Source: Bremia lactucae (Eukaryota > Oomycota > Peronosporomycetes > Peronosporales > Peronosporaceae). From it: a DNA stretch of 33,431 bases. Position numbers and translations under genes: made by a program. Positions 20,921-31,345 of this stretch are shown here, piece by piece. How positions within the stretch are numbered: position 1 is the first letter of the stretch; every line of letters begins with the position of its first letter. The stretch covers positions 7,523,605 to 7,557,035 of the forward strand of contig NC_090610.1 in NCBI RefSeq assembly GCF_004359215.1. Direction: 5' to 3'. The notes beneath the pieces were generated by a model, which was not told the DNA's origin, ran no database searches, and worked only from the letters and a program-made list of their open reading frames with translations.

Positions 20921-21960
20921 AGGAAACTGAGACAATAAATGTCTTCGTAAACAATGGATCAAGTGTAGGCACTTGTACACGATAGCGCCTCTGAAGTTAA
21001 CTTCGGAGATAACTCAATTGCCAACGCATGAACCGAAACGGTTGTTGCGTGATCTGGTTTGTGGGTTAGTCAAGCATATCTGCGTACTTGTCAAAGATGA
21101 CAACTATGTGGCCGATGTTCGGTCGAAAATAGTATTTCCTGAGAACGAACAGATTCTCAGTAGCTCCTCGATGGACGAAAGAGTCCTCGATGTGAATACT
21201 CGATTGAACATTTTACGTCCCAATCCTGGGAGGCTTTGAAGACGAACCCTCTATATATAAAATAATAGTATTGAAGTATGGATTCCCTGAATTAGTACCG
21301 TGCAAGTTGCCGATAGATAAAGGTACTCGACACGAGATCGACCTGATACCAGGTTCGAGGAACTGTATCGTGAAGCATTAACCACTGCCTCGTGACCAAG
21401 GGGAGGATCGCTTAGCAGCAGATCATGTGAGGGAGTCAACCTCCCCACATATCTATCCGACCTTCTGTGTGCGTAGCCAACAGGAGAGTGGCAGATTTTG
21501 GATGCACCTAATAAATTGAATGCTGCAACAGTACCGGCTCATACGCCACTAAAGGACGTTGTCATTGAAGGATGGATCCCGTTCACATCAGCAAGCACCC
21601 CAAGTTGTATGCTTGGGAGAGGCTAGTTATGCCTCAAGACCCCTGCTACAATCGACCAATGTGTAACCAATCTGTCGAGATCGGTGCGAGATTTTGCACC
21701 GAGTTATTTAGATAATGTCTTCGTTTAGCATAGCCATAAACGGAATGTTTGTCGTTGAAGTACATCGTATTCACGTTATCAAGGTTCTTACACTTATGCG
21801 TAAGCAAAAGTTGTATTCAAATCTCAAGAAGTGTATATTCGCTGCAAGCGAAATATCACTTCTTGGGTACACGGCGTACACCATGATCCTGAAAAGATCA
21901 AGGCGATAACCGACTGGCCTGTGCTCGTCGATGAAAAGGGACTTATAAAGTTCCTCGGCC
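20921..21960 (+). pseudogene. Protease-RT linker and reverse transcriptase (family A, plus copy)
   Basis: 20973-21239 is open and holds VRSKIVFPENEQILSSSS and VLDVNTRLNILRPNPG. The RT then starts with LPIDKGTRHEIDLIPGSRNC (about 21310-21370), PLPRDQGEDRLAADHVREST and STPSCMLG. The box with the first catalytic Asp is deleted: GWIPFTSASTPS joins directly where the minus copy has DLMDGFHQI. The second box reads SYLDNVFV (21703-21726), with Asn in place of the second Asp, then a stop. The thumb (KKCIFAASEISLLG at 21828-21870, then ITDWPVLVDEKGLIKFLGLAA) is clear. Frameshifted and lacking two catalytic residues, it is inactive. Confidence 0.88.
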
Positions 21961-22620
21961 TAGCGGCGTAATTGCAAGGTACTCGCGCAACTATGCCTAC
22001 TTCTTTCTTATTTGTCAAAGAGAAATGTTGTATGGTCATAGATCGCTGAATGTCAGCGATTCTCTGAAGCAAAGCTTGGAACAATAACGGATAATGGCAA
22101 TTGCAGACCAAGACAGACCAAGACGGATGGTCTATGACGCCCGCGATTTTGCATTCGGCTGTAGTACGATACAGATGGCGCAGGCGCTTCGTTTGCGCGT
22201 CAGCTTTAACCAGGACACTATAACTATCCAGTGCATCACAAGGAACTTCTTGCCATGAAATATGCATTGGCTAAGTTTCGGGTCTATTTTTTAGGAAATA
22301 GTCCATTCATTGTTTACACGGACCATGCGTCTTTATGAACGGCCGTACACACCTTTTCAAAAGAATGGAGAGCTGGTTGTCTTTCTTCCCGAAGTAAAAC
22401 GTCCCGTGGAATATAAATCTAAACGAAACGATTTAATGTCGTCGCTGAGTGATTTCGCGCCAACCTGGCTGCACCAACTAACAGTGTGGATAAGCCCACT
22501 GTTGCAACACCAATGCCTAGGGGTCCGTCGTCAACATTACTTGACGACGTTATAAGAGCATATAACGAAGACAAGGCTCTTAAAGGTTTGATAAGTATCC
22601 TCAAAAATCCATCACAAATC
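21961..22620 (+). pseudogene. RNase H and linker (family A, plus copy)
   Basis: Scattered RNase H text in changing frames is found after the RT thumb. It includes a YTDHASL-type site near 22310 (CLHGPCVFMNG in the wrong frame, TRTMRLYERPYTPF in another) and VVFLPEVKRPVEYKSKRNDL (22370-22430). The linker VDKPTVATPMP and TLLDDVIRAYNEDKALKGL (22490-22600) is homologous to 15062-15259 on the minus strand. Many stops. Confidence 0.72.
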
Positions 22621-23800
22621 CTAAAGGAATAGTCAACATTGATCGATTTTTATCAGATCGATACACAACACGCAATGACTTGCTAAGTTATACAGCCATT
22701 TCTGGCGACATACCTCGTGTCGTCATATTACTCACAATGATTTGCGTTTGCGCATGTCACGATGGACCAATAACTGCACATCGTGGACGTGAGAAGGCTT
22801 GCCTCACAGTAAGTAGCGACTTCTAAAGGCCTTGGAAGTTCGTGCGCAAGTACTCAACGAGTGAAGCCTTGTTCTTTATCTCGTGCTTCGTTAAAAACCC
22901 GATTTATTTCGACAGAGTGTTGGCAGTCCGTATTAACGGACTTGTCTTCGGGTTTCCCGATAGATGCTTATAAATGGTATTCTTGTTTTCGTAGATCGTT
23001 CAGCAAAATGGTATATCTTGTTGCAGTCCCGGAGTCGACAATAGCCGAAGACTGTGCTCGGGTCTTTATCGACACGATATGTCAATTACATGGGTTACCT
23101 CATGAACTGGTTTCGAATCAAAATCCCCGGTTCACGGAACTTTTTTTAGCAATCCGTGTTCCTTTCCCTTCAAACACGCTGGAAGATGTCAACACCTGAC
23201 CAATCCAAAACAGATGGCCACACAGGACGTCCTCGAAGATATACCTAAAGGATACGTCCACTCGTTTACGAATTGGAGTGAGTTCTTGCAGATGGCAGAA
23301 TTTTTCATCAGCAATTCGGCGCAAACTCAATATAGCATACACCTTTCCTCGTGAATAGCCTACGTTATCGACGCATTCTCACCTCGTTAACTGTAACTTT
23401 ACTTCAAGGGGGAAACTCGCTCAAACAAAGTACAATCTGGTTCTTGCTCATCCCACATTAAGTCGCCAGTTAATGTGAAAGATACCGACGTTGATCTAAT
23501 CAACATCGAAGAAGACTAGCTGAGCAATAGCAAAGAGGCAATTGCTGACTTTGATAACGACGATGCTGATATACTCAGCATCGACAATGACAATACCAGT
23601 GAGTAAAATGACACTCTCAATGAAGAGGAGAATGTTGTTTCCGTAGTTCGCACCGGGCGTACTGAAAACAAAACAATATCGAGTCAGCAGGTGAATTCCT
23701 GCTGGCCTGGAAATCTGTGGTCTGATTCGTGCAGATTTCATTGCTGATGCTGTGGACCGACAGAATCGAAACGCTGACCAAAATAAACAAGCAAACGTTC
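22621..23800 (+). pseudogene. Integrase, broken (family A, plus copy)
   Basis: The HHCC-side segment SGDIPRVVI is at 22706-22732, then CHDGPITAHRGREKACLTVS near 22755-22815. The core reads CWQSVLTDLSSGFPIDA near 22920-22970, RSFSKMVYLVAVPESTIAE (23000-23050) and FIDTICQLHGLPHELVSNQN (23068-23127). The second catalytic Asp of the family (SDRD) is Asn here (SNQN). After the core, an acidic spacer with DVDLINIEED and DFDNDDADILSID is at 23490-23590. DRQNRNADQNKQANVLLF, the start of the C-terminal module, is at about 23760-23810. Stops throughout. Confidence 0.83.
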
Positions 23801-24545
23801 TTTTATTTTAAGTTATGATCTAATCCTACCGTCCACGGTAAATCAACTTAAACGCGTAGTGACGAATGTGGGCAGTAATCAATTACTGTTCAAGTATAAG
23901 GCCCGTTGCATGTAGTTGCGCCGCCAAGTAATGCATACACGATCGAGCTGCCTCGTAAGATTGGCACGCACACTTCGTTTTACGTCGGACGCCTTCGCTC
24001 GTAATACCAGTTCGAGGCTTCTACGGGTTATAAACCACACCGGAAAGTTCTTAAGTATCCGTCCGAGACTTATGGCACCGGCTCAGACGTATCAGTTTAT
24101 CCTTCAAATACGAAATGTTGTGGCGAACTGTCACCATCTCGTTGTGAAGGGCTTGAAGCGCCGATTGGTCGAACTCAATTCTCGCTCGGTTTTCTGTCCG
24201 ATCGATACAGTACTCTTCACCGTGATTATGATTGTGAGTCATGACGATGATCACGCTCATGATCCACGTCCTCTGGCGATAGCGGGAGGACGCGACTGTA
24301 ATGTCGAGAAACAGTCGGGCAACGAGTAAGCCGGAATCAGTTTATTCTCCGCATCATCTATTGATGGACTCAACTAGGCAAAAACGCTTCCTTGTTAAGC
24401 GCTTTTGGAACCACTGCGAGGTGACGGGTGCTCGAACGAGTTGTCTCGTTCGATGGCAGGGGTGCGAATGATATTATGAGCCTCCCTTACATCTACAGAT
24501 AGATGTTACGGGTCTCATCATACAGTACGATGAGATCGTCGTTCG
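23801..24545 (+). pseudogene. Integrase C-terminal module and chromodomain (family A, plus copy)
   Basis: NAYTIELPRKIGTHTSFYVG (about 23928-23987) is the GPY/F-like end of the integrase C-terminal domain. A spacer with a 137-codon shadow frame follows. Then RFLVKRFWNHCEVTGARTSC and LVRWQGCE, a stop, and VTGLIIQYDE (24385-24534) align well with a chromodomain (VxxIxxHR...YLVRWxGY...WEP...LI..Y). Elements with such a tail are chromoviruses, whose chromodomain steers integration to marked chromatin. The core WEP is damaged. Four perfect stem-loops lie within this chromodomain DNA. Confidence 0.78.
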
Positions 24546-25249
24546 ATCTACATGGACCATAAGAGACGCTTCGATCCCTCATAAAGGGATTGCAAATTAT
24601 CAACCCCTTGTGCATCTAAGAAGTAAGCAAGCTCTCGAATAAGAATTCTTTAGGGAGCTCGCCTCCCCTACGTGCACAGATTGCGTCCACGACGCAGCAG
24701 GACATGGGTCTCCCCACGAGAGGCAATGTAACCCTGCTTCTTTAGATAAATGGTGCAATTTCTAGCGTGCACCGATTATAGATTTTGATTTAAATCGATC
24801 ACGTACCGTAACCAGCTTATCTAGCCAGGCCTCGCGGCTACGCTTAGTACTCTGTACAAAAGTATTGTTAGCTTGAAACAAGGGATTCACATCCTTGGAA
24901 CGCTTACCAGTGTACCATCGATGTCGACAATGAAATTGCGTTCGTGCTATGGAGCCTAAATAAGTCGTTCAACTGAATTTTGTATCATTCTTTAATTATT
25001 CTAGAGCAGCGAATTAAGTTGCCCCTCGTGGGCAACCAAGCATTTTTCCAGGGAGCGTCACGCGTCGTATTGCGGTCCCTATCCCTTTGACTAATGTTAG
25101 CATTCGAGCTAACATCCTTTCGAGTGAATTTTAAGATCACTTTGTTCCTGGAGATGCATGTTAGCATCCCCAGCATCGTCATTATGATCTGATTCACTCC
25201 TCAGCAAATGGTTCGGAAGAATCGAGCATCTTCGCAAACAACTTTTGGT
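24546..25249. other. Unassigned stretch after element A
   Basis: No convincing coding region: the best frame is a 70-codon minus ORF (24985-25197) that I do not recognise. The element's 3' LTR would be expected here, but no edge or second copy is visible to prove it. Short perfect hairpins are frequent: GTTGCCC/GGGCAAC (25018-25036), ATGTTAGC/GCTAACAT (25094-25115) and TGCGTC/GACGCA near 24685. That resembles the LTRs in this window. Confidence 0.45.
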
Positions 25250-25753
25250 TGTTACACCAGTACCCACTAGTTTGGCGGTATCACCCCAGAAGATAGCAAT
25301 ACGTAGGAACTTAATTCTAAGGTAGAACTAGCGGAAAGTGCTCCATTACATCACACACCCAAGAATAATTTTCTCGAGTAACTTCTTTCCGTAAATACCA
25401 AATTATACAATGGTGTAATGCACGTGTAAATATATAGTGGCAGGGTCTACATTAGAGTAATAACGGTAATGTTTTTTACACTCGCAACTCCGTTTCCTTT
25501 TTTTTTCATAACGTGTTTCGCGCCTTTCTAAGGCATGCGCTGCGATCACTAAAAGTTACAGTCCTTGATAAGTTTGATGTTTTTGGGCAGCAGTTGCCAC
25601 TTGAATCAACAAATCACTTAAATCAGGACTCGATAAGATCCTGAAGCTAATTCAAGTCGCCAACTCGCAAGTTTCTTCTGTTACATAGAACTAAGCGGCT
25701 CTTTAAGCCTATAAGTCTTTCTCTGACTTATGGAGTAAGGTAGTTCCACTACA
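25250..25753 (+). repeat. 5' LTR of element C (LTR C1)
   Basis: The right edge is well placed: CCACTACA ends at 25753, then two bases and a primer-binding site. The left edge TGTTACACC at 25250 is a best guess. The LTR is diverged but homologous to 31760-32173 (shared text: ATGGTGTAAT, CGTGT, GGCAG.GTCTA, and TAG.TCC.CTACA at the end). The homology ends at TACA in both, which supports the boundary. Hairpin ATAAGTC/GACTTAT is at 25711-25731. Confidence 0.75.
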
Positions 25754-25755
25754 CT

Positions 25756-25772
25756 TGGTAGCACTTGTAGTC
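25756..25772 (+). other. Primer-binding site of element C
   Basis: TGGTAGCACTTGTAGTC lies two bases after the LTR end. The first eight bases match the complement of the eukaryotic initiator tRNA-Met 3' end (UGCUACCA). It differs from the other sites by the loss of one or two bases in the middle. Confidence 0.75.
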
Positions 25773-25799
25773 AATCTATAACTGAGTTTTTATATATAC

Positions 25800-26760
25800 G
25801 GATCCTCTGTGGGGATGGAACGGCTCCCGAACCTTTCAGAGGCTCAACGTTTAGCTTCTACGAGAACTAATCTTTAGTTGGAATGAGCAAATGGATATTA
25901 TCTTCTCTTAGGGCACAGATGAGCTTAGTGCGCGGCTCGATGCCTTTATGCACTATTAGTCTACCCTTTTTGGGCAGGTCCATGTAAATTTGGCAGCATC
26001 CACGTTTACTCCGTAAATTTCAGTACCTGATACTAAACCTAAGGGCTTGGTCTCATGTCTTGTTGCTAAGAGATGTGAAAGCAAATAAGGAGAAACTCTC
26101 CGTCTTTGAATTAAAAAGGTGAAATGGCCTAAAGCTCAGCTATGCTCGGAATAGTGCAGCTGAAAGCTGGCTTGACTATTTCGAAACTCGATGGCAGAGC
26201 CAGACATGCACCACGTCTGTAGACGTCGCTTTTTCCACGTGGCACACGCTAAAACAGCAATCGTCCTACGTGTTTATTCCGTCTAATCTGGCTGATTGCG
26301 TGCGCTCTTCTTTCTGTCAGGAAAGAAATATCCGGCATTTTATGCTCAGAAGTTGACCGTAAGTTGCGAACTTTTCATACATACGTGGCCAGGACAGAAA
26401 TCATCCGAGCCCACCCCGCTACATTTGAAGCGGCTGTTGACCTTGCGTTGAGCGCTGCGTTTAACTTAATGACCGCTTGCAACGGTACGGATGGGTACAT
26501 CTTGATGGTCTAACAGGTCAGAACCAATGAACCTCACTCGCTGTGAAAAAAGAATGCGGAACTTTAAGCTGTAAAACAGCACCCTCACATTCAGAAAGTT
26601 ACGATATGCGGTAGCCGAGGCACTTGCGTCCGGTGTGTCCATTGCGCAACCTGCACAAAGCTCGTAAGACAGTACCCTCGACTCATGCCAGAATCTGGTT
26701 TTGCGCAGAAATCGCCGATACTCAAGTAGGCGCGAGGCGCCCTACCGGGGGAGAACTAGG
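25800..26760 (+). pseudogene. Gag of element C, broken
   Basis: Short gag blocks lie in changing frames: STLFGQ-like and FGQVHVNLAASTFTP near 25970-26010; ISKLDGRARHA near 26190; and then one open stretch, VDRKLRTFHTYVARTEIIRA to FNLMTACNGTDGYI (about 26355-26505). HLRPVCPLRNLHKARK (26620-26665) corresponds to the second half of a CCHC knuckle whose first half (CGSRG) is in another frame. At least four frameshifts. It lies in the expected place between the primer-binding site and the protease of the same element. Confidence 0.72.
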
Positions 26761-26839
26761 CTATGTGGAACCTCTAGGGGGTGGAGATAAGCAGAGCTTA
26801 GCCAGATAAGTTCTGTCCCTAATGGCAAAGAGGGTGTAG

Positions 26840-27264
26840 ACAAGACAGGTTTAGTCGCCAGGGCAACTGTGAAGGGCTTTGAAAAGCCATCGTCGATTTT
26901 TATTGACTCAGGAGCGTCTTGCAATTATGCTCGACGTCGTTGTCTTGAAACAACTCACCGATAGATGAGGCACTTAATGTGCATAAATGTATTTTTGTCA
27001 CTGATCGCGTATTGAGTGGGACTCGTGTCAACGTCCTATAATCTACTGGACTTAGGTGTAAGGTCTTAGACTTCGGCTGTATTGAACGCTATATTGTCCT
27101 GGATTTGGATTTAAAATATGGTTTCATCCTTGGTATAGCCTTTCTTGAATACCGTGAGCCATGTATTGGTTGGAGGTCTAGGTCTCTAGGCGCAACGCGC
27201 ATTGTTCCTAGCGATGCTGGGCCAATCATGAATCCACCTTCTAGACAAAAAGGCGCAAGCCACT
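26840..27264 (+). pseudogene. Protease of element C, frameshifted
   Basis: GLVARATVKGFEKPSSIF leads into IDSGASCNYARRRCLE, with the active-site DSGAS intact at 26905-26919. A stop follows at about 26960, and the middle is out of frame. The C-half is open from about 27060 to 27264: KVLDFGCIERYIVLDLDLKY, GFILGIAFLEYREPCIGW and RSLGATRIVPSDAG. This is the LDLDxxYxxILGxxxLxxxEPxIxW signature of gypsy proteases. The two halves would need two frame corrections, so it is a relic. Confidence 0.87.
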
Positions 27265-27736
27265 GATTGAGGCCGCCAATACATTAGTATCGAGCGTGAC
27301 TCGTTGACTGTTAGTGAAATCTTACTTCGTTTGAGGATACTCGTTGTGATGAAGAATCAATAAATTCTGAAAACATTCACGACTTTGACCGAGTCATCAT
27401 GGGTGCGATCTCTTTGGTGTACGTGGAGGGGCACGTAAGAACCCACCGAGTGAGGATGGACGCGATGGCACCTCACTAACTGTCGGCAAAGACAATGATG
27501 GCGATACACCAAGGTATACCTGGTGATGCCCGTTTGATGCCCGTGGAGTTACGCGTAAACGTTCACTGGATGATGACCTCGAGTTGAGTAACTCTTCATC
27601 TCTCGTAGAGAGCATTGTAAGGTTAAGAAACTGTTTGATTGTGAAGATGAATGACCGGCCTCTATGAAGTGGATGGTCTCTGCACAGAGATAGCAGAGAC
27701 CTCAGTCGGTTACTGCGAGAGGCGAAGCGTTTGTAA
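27265..27736 (+). other. Probable protease-RT linker of element C
   Basis: Continues from the protease without a clear boundary. It contains polar, proline-poor fragments in several frames and no domain I recognise. No RT of element C follows; the sequence is interrupted at 27737 by LTR E. Position is the only reason for the call. Confidence 0.45.
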
Positions 27737-28063
27737 TGTCACAGAGTAATTATAGCGAACAGCTATATAAAACTCGTCAATAAGGTGACTATAATGGGGT
27801 CTACACTTATTACTCATTTAGATGCGATTCTAAATTAGAATTATTGCGATATTAAAATTCTCATTGTAGAAGTAGCTGGCAATCGCTTCTAGGACGTCTA
27901 GATTCTCTCACTTTCGCTCGCTACGACTCTCTAGCATTTCTAATAATTAAAGACGGCAGAGTTGAAATTACCTTTTTGCGCACAAGTGGTTCTTGTGCGC
28001 TCTTCCACGTTTCCTCAACAGCATTCAGTGTAAGCTAAAGCACGGAGCCTAAGTTTCGTGACA
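27737..28063 (+). repeat. 5' LTR of element E
   Basis: A 327-bp LTR with terminal inverted repeats TGTCAC (27737-27742) and GTGACA (28058-28063), followed after two bases by a primer-binding site. Inside: TATAGC/GCTATA hairpin at 27751-27767, overlapping a TATAAA-like promoter motif at 27766; AT-rich middle; and a 9-bp hairpin GCGCACAAG/CTTGTGCGC at 27978-28000 in the last 90 bp. No second copy of this LTR was found in the window. Confidence 0.78.
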
Positions 28064-28065
28064 CC

Positions 28066-28085
28066 TGGTAGCACTTCGTAGTCCG
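28066..28085 (+). other. Primer-binding site of element E
   Basis: TGGTAGCACTTCGTAGTCCG, two bases after the LTR end. It differs by one base from the site at 33399-33418 although the two LTRs are unrelated. Confidence 0.82.
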
Positions 28086-28990
28086 TCTAACGACATAAGT
28101 ACGACTACCATATACGCTGATGGTATACCGTGATTGGTCTCACCTTACATTGCAAGAGTCGGACGCTCTCGCGTGCATGGCCAACTCCTCCGGCTTGGAT
28201 AAGTTCTCCGCGTTCGCTTCCGTACTCAGCAAATTTTCCGAACAAATTAGCGCACGACCGCGGCTAGGGCACCAGCAACCGATTAATGGTTCGGTGGCTC
28301 TGTAAAGTCGACATCGCTAACGAAAGACGCCAGCTATCGACTGAGCTGGGGCGAATGCATTTCGCACCACGAAGATCACTGAGAGGGTAGGCTCTCGGCC
28401 GTCTGGTCGCCGACCTTGACAGCTCCCCGACCACATATTCCCTAAAGGATTACTTGCGGCTGGAGTTCGAGTCGCCGCAAAATGAAGTGCAACACCCATC
28501 GGCCTTACTCGCGATAAAGCAAGGCCATATAGCGATGCGTGACTATATTCAGCACGCACGACATTTGGCGTCGTGCGCTCTCACCCACCTGATTGGTATG
28601 GCCACGAAACTCCAAGTAGGCATCCAGGAAATGAATGCGGGTCGCTAACGCTTCTACCTCATGCGCAAACCGCCCGCGTCACTTTAGGAGGCGTTCGTAA
28701 TCGCACTGCGAGACGACTACAGAGTGTCCGCTGCTTGTCCTCTCCAAACAAGCGGCTCGTTCTGAGAGCCAATCGTTAATCAAGAAGATCGACGTGGTCG
28801 TTGCAGCAGCGGTGGCAGCGACCCTGGACTGACACGACTTGAAGTCGGACGCGGGTAAGAGCACGACAGCATCGAAGGCTCTGACGTTCTTCTGCTGTCT
28901 CAAAGTCGGTCATTCCTCGGCAGAGTGCCGCGTGCGTCCTCCTGTTGTCGCAGCTGTCGAAGCAGGCAACGCTGGTGTCACCTCGTTTTC
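28086..28990 (+). pseudogene. Gag of element E, broken
   Basis: 28120-28302 is open (LTLQESDALACMANSSGLDK). The central capsid piece RLEFESPQNEVQHPSALLAI and MRDYIQHARHLASCALT (28457-28585) closely follows the gypsy gag pattern LxxxFxPPxxExxxRxxLxxxxQ. SLEEAFVIALRDDYRVS is near 28682-28735. The zinc knuckle is near 28890-28930 and reads FFCCLKVGHSSAEC, so the first Cys of CX2CX4HX4C is Phe while the rest is kept. The part before 28450 is frameshifted. GC content is visibly higher than in the neighbouring elements. Confidence 0.8.
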
Positions 28991-29109
28991 GAAAAACTAC
29001 GAGCGCCAATAGGTGCAGCCCACCCTACTAATCGTAACAGGGCGTTCACCGGTGGCAATATGCCCGAAGGGACAAGCAACTGCAAAACAAGCGCGGTTGA
29101 ACGTCGCCA

Positions 29110-29540
29110 AATCTAGCTGCGACAAGAATTTTATCGTGTTAAGCTTACATGTTGCTGATGGGGAAACGAACGTTTGGCACTTTGCTCAATTCCATCGCGA
29201 CGAACAACTTTGTCCACACTAACAGTCTTCATTTGCTGTCCAGGCGGATTTAAACCCGCGAGTCGCTAGGCGGTATGGTCGTACGGTACGCCAACGAGGA
29301 TCCACGCTAAGCGTACCTCAGTAAGTTGTGCTGTGTCTTGTTTGAATGCAACACATCGTGGAGTTAGGTCCCGACGCACAATTCGACGTCGCCCAGTATC
29401 GTACTCTTACGATGTCGACGGCTTTGCGAGCAGCGATGAGTTCCTGGTGATCAAACTCAGCAAATCGTTCGATTGCATTTTTAGAAAGCTGTGGCCGCCC
29501 GACAGCACTTGGACGTCGACTTGCTTAATCGCACTGTAAA
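29110..29540 (+). pseudogene. Protease of element E, inactive
   Basis: KNFIVLSLHVADGETN (29124-29172) leads to LNSIATNNFV at 29185-29214, which stands where the family has LDSGATNNFV. The catalytic Asp is Asn and Gly is Ile. Further blocks, QADLNPRVARRYGRTV near 29240-29290 and DEFLVIKLSKSFDCIF (29435-29480), correspond to the middle and the LDxxFDVILG motif. Frameshifted throughout. Confidence 0.75.
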
Positions 29541-29699
29541 TTCGCGAGACATTGACGTGTATTGTCTGCTACAATTTTTTTTCCGTCAACGCAGACAAAG
29601 AGCGGTTCCCGAGACAAGGCCTCCCCGCGATAAACACTGCATCACGCAACTGCTAGAGACATCGATCAAGCTGCTGCACATCAATGTTGGCGAGATTGA

Positions 29700-30300
29700 A
29701 CGGCTGTGTGTCACGCGACCAGAAGGAGCTTTGTCGGTGGCTTGGCCTTGCCAACTACTTGCATCCATACGCGAAAGACTTCGCGAAGACAATTTAACCT
29801 CTCTCGCAACTGCTTAAGAAAGATGTCGTCTAGGATTGGGTACAGGAGCACTGCTACGTGTTCGCCACACTGAAAAAGAGTATCTCGACAGCTCTCATCT
29901 TGATGTTCGCTAATAGCTCCAAGCCGTTCCTCGTCGTGTGTGATCCCAGCGATTTCGCATTCATGCAGCACGACGACGCTGGCGTCGAAGGTTATTAGCT
30001 ATCAGTCTCGGCAGCTCAAGGCTGCCAAGCGCAACTACCCGTCTACGACAAGAAGCTGCTTGCAATGGAGGACGCACTCGCGAAATTTCGAGTGTACTTG
30101 CTTTGCGAACAGGCGATCGTTGTGTACACTGATAACCCGCCGCTGCGCACCGCTGTCTAGACGCCGCATCCAGTCAGCGTATGGCGCACTGGCTGTCGAA
30201 CTTCGCTGAGTAGAGCTCTGTCGTGCTTTACAAGCCGGACGAAACGACCATCATCGCAGATGCTTTTTCGCGACGTCCGGATAACAATCTGTGGGCTGAT
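29700..30300 (+). pseudogene. End of RT and RNase H of element E
   Basis: GLANYLHPYAKDFAKTI (29742-29792), PLSQLLKKDVV and ATLKKSISTALILMFA are the connection region after the RT thumb. RNase H follows: KPFLVVCDPSDFAF (29920-29961, catalytic Asp kept), QSRQLKAAKRNY, LPVYDKKLLAMEDALAKFRV, YTDNPPLRT and VVLYKPDETTIIADAFSRRP (30220-30282). Fingers and palm of RT are missing: only about 190 bp separate the protease end from this block, where most of the RT should lie. At least three frameshifts and three in-frame stops. Confidence 0.85.
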
Positions 30301-31345
30301 CTTGACCACGCCGCTGACGTCGAAGATGATGGTGACGACGATGAGTGCGCGGTGTGTGTTGCATCCTCATCTGAGGATGCACTCTACCGACGAGACGGCA
30401 GTGATTTTGCTACGCAACGACATTGCAAATGCATATCGCAAGGACCCGCCTACGCATCGATCATTGAGTAATGCGCGAATCTGTCTCCTATTAGGTTGAG
30501 CAAGCTCGCTACTCCAGTCCGCGCTCGTGTCTCGCGGTACTAGGTCGCTAATTGTCTCATCTTGTTTTAGATCGACAAGCACGACGCTCCTCGAGTCGTG
30601 ATCCCCGCAGAGGATGATCTCAGTGCGCGCGTGATACACATTGTGTGATAGCTCGTCCGCCGGCCATCTGAGCGCGATGCGTCTACATCTGACGTTCTAC
30701 GTCAGACGAATTAAACGCTATTTCCAAGCGTAATTGCGACTAACGACTCAACGAGAGCTACTCACCGTTGACCTTCATCACTTGTTGAGCAGATGGCGCT
30801 GAATGTGCCGTCTGGCCCGCATCAGCAGTCGCCGCCATCACCGACGTAGTGTCTCAGCCGGCAGTAGTGCCGATGGAGCAGCAGCTGCTGCTCCACAGTA
30901 GCCTCGGTTTAGTCAGCCGACGTCAACCCCGTTGACTCCATCTTTACGCTCATGCCTTCCTCGAGTTCCTCCAGGACGACGTGTCCTTACCAGCAACACT
31001 CGTGAGGCGCATCGGTCGCGCCTGCATTGGCACAGCACCCGCTAAATTTACCGGCTGCACCATCGCGACAAGCTGCAACAGCGGGTCAGTGGCTTGTTCG
31101 AACCAGACCGGGTGCTGTGTTTGCGACCGCACCTGCTGTGTCAACGTCTCGAAATGTACTGCATTACGGAGACTCTACTCATACGCCTGCTCCGCGAGAT
31201 CTACACGGGACACCACACTCTGATCGTTTCCAGCGAAATGGGCCACCACCGCTGGAAGAAAGCGAGGGTGCGACTCGGTAGATCGTTGGTCGTTAAATCA
31301 ACTATTGGACCAGCCGTGCAATGACGCAATGGCCATAGACCGGCG
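30301..31345 (+). pseudogene. Integrase remnants of element E
   Basis: The linker with DEDECAV-like acidic text (30300-30350) is followed by IDKHDAPRVVIPAEDDLSAR (30569-30630), which introduces the integrase HHCC module. After a damaged stretch the catalytic core is absent. 31027-31281 is open (HPLNLPAAPSRQAATAGQW to NGPPPLEESEGATR) and resembles the proline/alanine-rich integrase tail that precedes a chromodomain; GATR, stop, IVGR would be its first strand. The chromodomain reading is tentative. A 22-bp perfect palindrome of CAG/CTG character lies at 30874-30895. Confidence 0.62.

Noticed and set aside
21824..22267. 147-codon minus-strand ORF as a gene.
   Set aside because: It lies antisense to RT thumb and RNase H text on the plus strand and has no recognisable motif.
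23916..24329. 137-codon plus-strand ORF as a gene.
   Set aside because: It is a shadow frame: the neighbouring frame reads NAYTIELPRKIGTHTSFYVG, the integrase C-terminal module of the retroelement.
27737..28085. A tRNA gene, suggested by the TGGTAGC...GTAGTCCG sequences.
   Set aside because: No cloverleaf can be drawn around any of them, and each follows an LTR end by two bases, so they are primer-binding sites.
28120..28305. Possible secreted effector after LTR E.
   Set aside because: No signal peptide and no RxLR or similar motif. The position right after a primer-binding site and the following gag blocks identify it as the gag start.
30874..30895. A special 22-bp palindrome as a protein-binding site.
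   Set aside because: It is a CAG/CTG run around a centre, which forms a palindrome easily; kept only as part of the general palindrome count.
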